Shown here: piece after piece, positions 57,479 through 64,000 of the stretch
Numbering within the stretch: position 1 is the stretch's first letter
Layout: each line of letters opens with the position of its first letter
Source of the DNA: Leptobrachium leishanense
Taxonomy: Eukaryota > Chordata > Amphibia > Anura > Megophryidae
Length of the DNA stretch: 64,000 nucleotides
Assembly: GCA_009667805.1 (NCBI GenBank)
Contig: CM019066.1
Location: 115,682,190 to 115,746,189 of the forward strand
Reading direction: 5' to 3'
Program-made: the position numbers and the translations under genes
Notes under the pieces: model-generated
What the model was told of the DNA's origin: nothing
Seen by the model: only the letters and a program-made list of their open reading frames with translations
Databases searched by the model: none

Positions 57479-57794
57479 CATCTGGATATATAGGTTATTC
57501 CCAAAGTGATACAGTGGAATTGCAAATTTTAGGCAAACATTGTTGCATTTGTTTTATTTCCCCTAAACTGTTTTTTTTTTCTTCTTCACCTTGTTTATAT
57601 TGGCTTTTCACTTCTCCATCAATTCAGTGATTGGTGAAGACCCTCTAATAGTATGTCCTTATCATTCTCACTGGAACCAGGCTATTTAGTTTCATCAAAT
57701 GAAAATAAGAAGTGGAATATATTGTCTGATTTTGTTTGTTTTTTTTCCCCACATTTGACTATAGACTGTAAGATGTTTATATTCTTTTATTTAG

Positions 57795-57912
57795 ATTACA
57801 AAGTGGGATGAATTTGCAGATTTGCTTTGTTAATGATAGTGGGAGTGACAAAGACAGCGATGCCGATGACAGCAAGACTGAAACCAGCCTGGACACCCCA
57901 TTATCTCCAATG
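57795..57912 (+). CDS. SCHIP1: SCHIP1 internal exon (acidic Ser/Asp-rich segment)
   Basis: The exon is 118 nt: one base completing the split Arg codon, then 39 codons from [16 protein letters not shown] to SLDTPLSPM. The donor is ATG|GTATGT (gt at 57913). Phase agrees exactly with the preceding exon. The sequence matches mammalian SCHIP1 residue for residue as far as I can recall. It is rich in Ser/Thr followed by Asp/Glu at +3 ([20 protein letters not shown]), which are casein kinase 2 consensus sites. CK2-regulated ankyrin-G binding is reported for IQCJ-SCHIP1; which residues do this I cannot assign. The next exon (SKQSSSYSD... and the coiled coil) is not found before 64000, so it lies further right. 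Confidence 0.95.
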
Positions 57913-57992
57913 GTATGTATAAACGCCCAACAGTACAACCATGTCATGTGGTATATTTTTGTGTGTGTGTGATGTCAGGTTGTTGCAGACTT

Positions 57993-58905
57993 AAGGGGTT
58001 ATTCAGAGAGAGCTGTGCTGGCCCCGACATGGCACCGAACAGTGAATTTCCCCTACAGTGCAATTTTGTGGTCATTCGGCTATTCAGAGAGTAGGCAGTT
58101 CGCCAAATTTTGGTGAATTGGCAGCGAAGTTCAGCAGTGAAATCCCCCATAGAGAAGCAATGGATAATTCTATTCAGAGATCAATGAACAGCAGAGAAAA
58201 GTCAGTGAATTGCCCTACATTCGGTGGTTTCATTCAGCAGGTTTATTCAGGCGAATCCCATAGGCTTCAATGTTAAAAATATTCCCGTTTTATCCAATAT
58301 CCAATAAACAATTTATTCTTTTAATTTGCAGCAAAAAAGATTTATTTTCTTCAGTATTTTTTTCACCAAGTTTTTTTTTTTTCTGTAACAGACATTTTTA
58401 TTATTCTTCATATTATTATTACTGTCATCATTTATATAGCGCCAACAGTTTCCGCAGCGTTTTACAATAATCAAAGGGAATGAGATGCAGTTCAACGGAC
58501 ATAGGATAGAAACGAGGAGTTTACAATCCAGGACCTTATATGTAAATTCCAGACATTTTCGTCTAGTATTTTGTTTGCAAACAGCGGTTCAGATTTAACC
58601 CTTTCAATCGTGGTGTTTTTTTTTCTTTGTTTTGGGTTTTTTACCCCGTTGGCCGGCGCTGTGTTCGGCTGACCGTCAGCTTTTTCCGGAAGCGTTCGGC
58701 GGGTTTGTGGCGGCTTATTGGATCAGATCTGATTAATTTCTGCAGACTTAAAAAACGCTGCAGAACCGCCAAAATATCGGATCCAATTCAATAAACTGCT
58801 GAATTCACCGCAGTGTTAGGGGAATTTAATTCCCTGAAGTGCGGGGAACGAGAGAGCATCGAAATGTTGGCGACATTGATGCTCTCTGAATAAACCTTTA
58901 TAATC
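57993..58905. mobile_element. Harbinger-like MITE with a nested LINE-tail fragment
   Basis: GGGGTTATTCAGAGAGAGC and GCTCTCTGAATAAACC are inverted. The interior (AGCGAAGTTCAGCAGTGAAA, CAGGTTTATTCAGGCGAATC) is shared with 3430-3640 and 5040-5190 of the 2413 hAT element. The 58425-58532 insertion is a copy of the 40181 repeat. Confidence 0.65.
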
Positions 58906-59310
58906 CCCGGAGTGCCATATTCAAAGACTTCTTTTTTTATTTTTATATTTCTATGATGTAAAAGAAGCTCTGGATGTATTTTGTCATTATTTGTAACACC
59001 AGCATTTCCCAGGGTGCTTCACATTATAGCTGGGAAGTAAAACATTCAAAATGAAATAAATCATATTTAAGGCTTGTGTCAGACGTGCGCAGTAATCACG
59101 TCCTTTTTGCCGCACATAAGTACGTCCGTGATAGCATACAATTGTGTTAAATGGAGCCCCACATACAAAGTACGTCCGCACAGAAGTGCGGACGGATGTG
59201 GCAAACGTACTCAGGTTAGGCAAGAACATAATACTGCTAGAACGGACGCGCGGAGTGTGCAACGTCCGCATAGCTTTGTGTGTGAGTGATGGAACGTGGT
59301 CAGACGGACT

Positions 59311-61674
59311 AAACAACCCAATAAATGGTTTGACAAAGAATGCAGAACACTAAGAAACAACCTACGAACAGTCTCAAATAAAAAACACAGAGACCCCGAC
59401 AACATCGACCAGAGGATCACTCATGGTGTCCTGCAGAAAAACTATAAACAAATCCTCAAAAAGAAAAAACAAAACTTCATCTCCCAAAACCTTCAACAAC
59501 TGGAAGAGGCTCTTCAGGAAAACTCTTTCTGGGAAACCTGGAGTCAAATCGGCTCAGGATCCAAGAAAAAACACCTCCACATCCAAAATGGCAACATCTG
59601 GCTCAACTACTTCAAGAGCCTGTACAAAGACATTCCCAAAGAGGAGCTAACTGGGGAACAGGAACACATCATCAGAAGACTACACGAACTGGAGGAAAAA
59701 ATCAAGGATTTCCAAAACCCTTTAGATACACCCATTACAGCCCAAGAAGTAGCAGAAAAAATTCAAGATCTGCGACGTAAAAAAGCCAGCGGGATGGATG
59801 GAATTCTTCCAGAGCTGATTAAACACGGCTCTCCAGAAGTACATGCCGCAATATGTAAAGTTTTCAACCTGGTTCTGAGCGTTGGATTCTACCCTCAAGT
59901 ATGGAACCAAGGCCTCATAACACCTATCCATAAGAGTGGAGACCAATATGATCCAGCCAACTACAGAGGGATATGTGTCAGCAGCACACTGAGAAAACTG
60001 TTCAATAGCATCCAGAACAAAAGAATCCTCGGCTTCCTGACACAGCATAACGTCAACAGAAGCCAAGCAGGGTTCATGCCAAACCATCGCACTACAGATC
60101 ACATCTACACCCTGCACAGTCTTATCAAGGACCATGTCCACAATACAAAACATGGGAAAATATTTGCCTGCTTTGTGGACTTTAAGAAGGCCTTTGACTC
60201 AGTGTGGCACCCAGGCCTGTTCCTCAAACTACTGGAGAGTGGAATAGGAGGGAAAACATATGACGTCATCAAGAGCTCATATAATGAGAACTTCTGCAGC
60301 ATAAAGGTGAATGGGAAGAGAACGGAGTACTTCCGGCAGGTTCGTGGAGTCAGACAAGGCTGCAGCTTAAGTCCAACCCTCTTTAACATCTACATCAATG
60401 GACTGGCTGAAGCTCTAGAATCCTCCTCAGCTCCAGGACTAACTCTACATGACACCGAGGTGAAGTTCCTGTTGTATGCAGATGACCTCCTATTACGGTC
60501 ACCAACAGAAAGAGGTCTACAAGACAGCCTGGAAGTGCTGGAAAAATACAGTGCGGCATGGGCACTACCCATCAACCAAAAGAAAACAAAGGTCATGGTT
60601 TTCCAAAGGAAGAACGCAAAAACCAAGAGTTCCTCTTTCACACTTAATGACTGCACTCTTGAGGAAGCCAACAGCTACACATACCTCGGCCTAGAAACAA
60701 ACCGATCGGGAAATTTCAAACCAGCCATAGAGGCCCTAAGGGACAAGACGTGTAGAATCTTCTATGCCATCAGGAGAAACCTCTACAAACTAAAACCGCC
60801 TGTAAGAGTCTGGCTTAAAATCTTTGATAGCGTCATCGCTCCAATCCTCCTTTATGGCAGTGAAGTTTGGGGCCCCATCACCTACCCTGACCAACCCAAA
60901 TGGGACACCAGCCCAACAGAAATATTCCATCTGGAATTCTGCAAGCACCTCCTCCAAGTCCATCGGAGCACCTCTAACAATGCTTGCCGGGCCGAGCTGG
61001 GCAGACTCCCCTTACTTCTTACAGTACAGAAGAGGGCGCTATCATACTGGGACCATCTAAACATCAGCAGCCTCAACTCATACCATCATAAAGCCCTACT
61101 GGCCAACAAGGACCACCCCAAACCATGTGGGTTGCAACAACTCATATCCACCCTGATCATCCAAAGCCCCCATGAATGCAACCGGACAAAATATCAAATA
61201 AAGGCCCTAATTGACGATTCCAGGGAAAACTATATCAGAGAATGGAGACATGATATAGCAAACTCTCAGAAACTCCCCATTTACCAATCCCTACAGAGGG
61301 AATACAAACTGGCCCCATACCTGGAGCTACTACAAGACCCCAAGGACAGACAGATCCTGAGCCGGTACAGACTGAGCGCCCACAGCCTGGAAATTGAATC
61401 AGGGCGGCATAGACAGACCTACAAGCCCAGGGAGAATAGACTGTGCCAGCATTGTGACCAGGGGGCCCTGGAAGATGAGGTCCACTTCCTCCTACAGTGC
61501 CCCAAGTACTCAGCACTGAGGGAAACTCACTTCCAGAGACTCTCCGCTCTCATCCCGGACTTCACCTCTATAGAAGAGACGAGGAAACTCCACATCATAC
61601 TGGGAGAAGAGGAGCCGGCGGTGAAAATATCTGCCCAATACGTCACAGAATGTCACAGACTGAGAGGAACATGA
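59311..61674 (+). CDS. LINE ORF2 remnant: reverse transcriptase and C-terminal Zn-knuckle
   Basis: The frame stays open for about 787 codons without stop or frameshift. In residue numbers of the 792-codon frame that begins at 59296: fingers motif KKASGMDGILPELI (about 161-174), then NYRGICVSSTLRKLF, GFMPNHRTTDHI, palm motif A FVDFKKAFDSVW (about 293), RQGCSLSPTLFN, catalytic YADDLLL (about 394), and thumb YLGLETNRSGNF. A C-terminal LCQHC...H....C knuckle (C-x2-C-x9-H-x4-C, about 716-735) follows. All catalytic Asp residues are present. The enzyme would copy its own RNA at a nicked target. It lacks the N-terminal endonuclease and any natural start; the first five codons of the open frame (from 59296, a GTG) come from the MITE. 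It is therefore a dead but very recent copy. Confidence 0.9.
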   Translation, partial: KQPNKWFDKECRTLRNNLRTVSNKKHRDPDNIDQRITHGVLQKNYKQILKKKKQNFISQNLQQLEEALQENSFWETWSQIGSGSKKKHLHIQNGNIWLNYFKSLYKDIPKEELTGEQEHIIRRLHELEEKIKDFQNPLDTPITAQEVAEKIQDLRRKKASGMDGILPELIKHGSPEVHAAICKVFNLVLSVGFYPQVWNQGLITPIHKSGDQYDPANYRGICVSSTLRKLFNSIQNKRILGFLTQHNVNRSQAGFMPNHRTTDHIYTLHSLIKDHVHNTKHGKIFACFVDFKKAFDSVWHPGLFLKLLESGIGGKTYDVIKSSYNENFCSIKVNGKRTEYFRQVRGVRQGCSLSPTLFNIYINGLAEALESSSAPGLTLHDTEVKFLLYADDLLLRSPTERGLQDSLEVLEKYSAAWALPINQKKTKVMVFQRKNAKTKSSSFTLNDCTLEEANSYTYLGLETNRSGNFKPAIEALRDKTCRIFYAIRRNLYKLKPPVRVWLKIFDSVIAPILLYGSEVWGPITYPDQPKWDTSPTEIFHLEFCKHLLQVHRSTSNNACRAELGRLPLLLTVQKRALSYWDHLNISSLNSYHHKALLANKDHPKPCGLQQLISTLIIQSPHECNRTKYQIKALIDDSRENYIREWRHDIANSQKLPIYQSLQREYKLAPYLELLQDPKDRQILSRYRLSAHSLEIESGRHRQTYKPRENRLCQHCDQGALEDEVHFLLQCPKYSALRETHFQRLSALIPDFTSIEETRKLHIILGEEEPAVKISAQYVTECHRLRGT

Positions 61675-61880
61675 GAGATCCTGGACTTATAAATCCCCAA
61701 CACGGACTCACCCCCATCCGACCTCACATTATCACTTACCCCTGATAATGTCCATGGACTTGCCCATCCCCCCCCCATATATGTCCCACTACCCCCCCCC
61801 CCTCCACCCCATATGCTTTGGCAATGCTAAAATGTATTTGGTCCTGCCAATAAAGCTTATTTTGATTTGATTTGATTTGA
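59311..61880 (+). mobile_element. Young 5'-truncated non-LTR retrotransposon
   Basis: The insertion begins abruptly in the middle of ORF2 and ends in a 3' UTR with AATAAA at 61849-61854 and a (TTTGA)4 tail. GACT on both sides may be a short TSD, but it overlaps the tail. The 5' part (endonuclease) is missing, as expected from incomplete reverse transcription. The tail of short tandem repeats instead of poly(A) argues against L1 and for a CR1/L2/Rex/I-type clade; I do not assign the clade. Confidence 0.88.
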
Positions 61881-62099
61881 CTGCATTTATACATCCAGCA
61901 TTTTTGACGGACAAAATGTTTTTCTCATTTTAATTTATTTTCCCTCCTACATCCGTCAAAAAATACGTCGTTGAAATAAACGGACTGTGTGGCCACTACC
62001 TTGTCAATCAGAAAGTGCGTCCGTACTGCACGGACACACAGTCTGCACAAAATGCGCTCGTCTGACCCTAGCCTTAGACGTAATAAGAGCCTCTTATAG

Positions 62100-62215
62100 C
62101 AGCCTTGCAACCTCACCAGATGTTTCTAAACTACATTCCCGGTGAAACTTGGGCAATCTAATGGGCAGCTGAGCTTCGTGGGAGATGTAGTTACAAAATA
62201 TCTGTTGCTGACCCC
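62100..62215. repeat. Palindromic MITE remnant
   Basis: AACTACATTCCCGG and its mirror GGGAGATGTAGTT lie about 60 bp apart. Same widespread hAT-like family as 47319. Confidence 0.5.
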
Positions 62216-63429
62216 TGGCTTACAAGGCATTTCATTCTTTAAACTATGATCTTTAGGAAATCCTTCGAGGTCCATGACTCGAGTGCATCGGTAATTACGT
62301 GGCATAAAGGATTTGATATGCCTAAGCATTACCAGTTACCCCCATGATTTAGAATCGCTGTGCCTTATTATACCGTTCTTTCTATCTAGGCCAGTTTGTA
62401 GCAATATCTTGCAGGCAGGAGCTTTCCTACGCAATTAATTATTGGAATAAATAGACCGCAGCTTTTTCCAGGCTAAGGTGGGTTCGTGAAGCAAGCTAGA
62501 TTGGATGCCATTATGTGTGTGAAATGGGGAAAATAAGCTAATCTTTTAAAAAGTGAAATGTAAAAATTGGCTGGATAAAACCTTTGTCATCACTGGACAA
62601 TTTAAAAGGTACATAAGCATATAAAGCAGCGTTTCAATGAAAGCAAATTTTTAATCATAAAAATAATTTATTTTACAGCGATTTAAATCGTTTTTCGTCT
62701 ACAGAGACGTGATTTAATGCAGTCTAAATGTGCCCTCTAGTGGTTAAGAGTGGAACTGTGGAGATTTGCTGCAAGTAAATTGGGATCACATTTTTCACTC
62801 TCTGGTACACTGTGATTAAACTTCATTTAATTTTTGGTTTTTTTCTACTAGAATTACAATTATTTGTGCAAGCCATTGAGTTTATAATGGTATTATACCC
62901 CAAGAGAGGAAGCCTTACATTCCAGAATTATTTGTCTTTATTATTGTATTATTAATATAAATAACTATTAATCGATACGTTTAACAAAGTGTCATTGTCA
63001 GTGAAAAACAGTCTGGGAACTGAAAGGGTGTATTTAACGCTTTTTTTCTTTTTAATGTTTTGATTTTTTTTTTTACGATTTTCAGGTTTTTGGGGTGTTT
63101 TTTATTTATTTTTGCTGGTTGCTTATATAGTAATCTCAAGATTTTGGTATTTAACACTTTCACTACAGAGTTCTTTCTATTTTTTTTTTTTCTTAACGAA
63201 AAATGTAACATTTGTTTGCAAGATGGAATGCTTAGTTAACACTTTAAATAGCAACTTTGCTTCGAGGTTGTTATTTTGCCATCATTAAAAAATTAAGATA
63301 ATGCACATTTTCGATTTTACAGAAATATTGCTGGGACAAAAGGCTCTAAGCTCAAGCTGGTTTCCTTTTATCTTGCACAATTTCCCGCAGGGTCTGCACT
63401 AGCATATAGGCAAAACTGGACTTTGTGTC

Positions 63430-63600
63430 AAAAACAGTGACTATGATAAACATAGAAACATAGAAAATGTCGGCAGATAAGAACCTTTCGGCCCATCTAG
63501 TCTGCCCAATTACATGGATACTTTACCTGGATTTATCGTTTGTTTAGGATGGTCTTTTGCCTATCCCATGCTTGCTTAAATTCAATTACTAAAGATAGAT
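63430..63600 (-). pseudogene. LINE 3' end fragment, inverted copy of the 52 kb family
   Basis: CGGCAGATAAGAACCTTTCG, then GGCCCATCTAGTCTGCCC and CCTATCCCATGCTTGCTTAA, is the reverse complement of 52325-52425. Non-coding or frameshifted. Confidence 0.8.
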
Positions 63601-63728
63601 AATGGTCAGATCTCCTGCTTTTGGGGTTTTGTTGTGATCATAATGAGATTATTAGCAATTCAGCTTCCACAAAATCCCAAAATAATATCTGTATGTGGCA
63701 TAATGACTGCATATGTATTTAACACTTA

Positions 63729-64000
63729 GACTGGGGTCAGACGAGCGTTTTTCGGAGCAGAAGGAAAGTCAGTGAGAGTGGACGTTCCTTCCACTCAACG
63801 CCCTTCTGGCCACCTCACTGAGCGCAGTCCTATGGAGGCTGGCGACTTGCAGCGCCATCGACGCGTGTCTAGCGTTTTGATGGGGAGGCTTTGTGGGCGG
63901 ATGCTTGTTGCGCGTGCATTTTGTGTGCGCGCACAAGCGTGTGACCAGACGCCGTTAGGCACGTCAGTACGGACATTATACCGTATGACACGAGTGAGAT
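63729..64000 (+). mobile_element. GTCAGACG-type MITE (subfamily C), cut by the window edge
   Basis: It begins GACTGGGGTCAGACGAGCG and follows the 19383 copy (GGCCACCTCACTGAGCGCAG, GCTTGTTGCGCGTGCA). The right TIR is just reached (TATGACACGAG) at the edge. Confidence 0.75.

Larger units (their letters stand above)
48239..57794 (+). other. SCHIP1: SCHIP1 intron between the AQKN exon and the acidic exon
   Basis: This 9.6 kb intron runs from GTAAGG at 48239 to the acceptor TTTTATTTAG ending at 57794. It carries a hairpin MITE only 170 bp after the exon, two hAT MITEs, a LINE C-terminal fragment and an L1-like LINE split by a TTAA element. Stretches 48591-49214, 49807-51430, 52430-52900 and 56180-57794 hold nothing I can name, apart from an (AT)n microsatellite at 57449-57478 and faint repeat traces (for example 56950-57000). 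Confidence 0.8.
59071..62073 (+). mobile_element. GTCAGACG-type MITE (subfamily B) split by a LINE
   Basis: The left half (59071-59310) starts GGCTTGTGTCAGACGTGCGC. The right half (61881-62073) ends GCGCTCGTCTGACCCTAGCC. Together they match the uninterrupted copy at 31028-31477, and the LINE sits at the equivalent of AGACGGAC|CGCATTT. Confidence 0.82.
57913..64000 (+). other. SCHIP1: Start of the next SCHIP1 intron, open at the window edge
   Basis: No further SCHIP1 exon is visible. The interval holds a Harbinger-like MITE (57993-58905), the LINE-in-MITE insertion (59071-62073), palindromic hAT debris (62100-62215), a LINE fragment (63430-63600) and a truncated MITE at the edge. The stretch 62216-63430 is AT-rich and unassigned; 62330-62500 looks single-copy and could be tested for conservation. 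Confidence 0.7.

Noticed and set aside
59296..59310. GTG at 59296 as the start codon of the LINE protein
   Set aside because: These five codons are MITE sequence (AGACGGACT also occurs in the uninserted copy's context); the true N-terminus was lost by 5' truncation.

Overview
The window is vertebrate nuclear DNA, most probably from an anuran amphibian. It contains a small part of one protein-coding gene, SCHIP1 (schwannomin-interacting protein 1), on the + strand, spread over introns packed with transposable elements. Three coding exons are supported. A 10-codon first exon (28919-28948) begins the short SCHIP1 isoform. Two 39-codon internal exons lie at 48120-48238 and 57795-57912. All splice dinucleotides and phases fit: phase 0 into the second exon, and a split Arg codon between the second and third. 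The rest of the coding sequence (coiled-coil C-terminus) lies beyond the right edge. Longer isoforms (long SCHIP1, IQCJ-SCHIP1) would start left of the window, so 1-28573 is probably intron for them.

The anuran assignment rests on the repeats: TTAA-flanked DNA transposons, hAT MITEs, tRNA-derived SINEs with a LINE-like tail, Penelope-like fragments, and the many repeats with a GGCTAGGGTCAGACG-type terminus. Classes are assigned from terminal inverted repeats (TIRs), target-site duplications (TSDs) and protein remnants read by eye. No repeat library was consulted.

Layout. 0.7-5.4 kb: three palindromic DNA transposons, one with a nested 1.2 kb TTAA element. 9.3-11.9 kb: a foldback retroelement with an 18-bp TSD, tRNA-like termini and a hammerhead ribozyme motif. 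12.5-16.1 kb: a decayed TTAA element, then a hAT element swollen by a 1.8 kb minisatellite. 17-21.2 kb: pieces of an L1 ORF1, a Penelope-like GIY-YIG domain and L2/CR1-type LINEs. 21.4-27.6 kb: MITEs, a SINE and a second hAT with the same minisatellite. 28.6-28.95 kb: promoter and first exon of the short SCHIP1 form. 30.8-48.1 kb: the first SCHIP1 intron, with MITEs, Tc1 remnants, a SINE and a snap-back insertion. 48.2-57.8 kb: the second intron, with hAT MITEs and an L1-like LINE split by a near-identical inverted twin of the 3.7 kb element. 59.07-62.07 kb: a young LINE with an uninterrupted 792-codon frame, inserted inside a MITE.

Apart from SCHIP1 no host gene is supported. Most other open frames are shadows of repeats.
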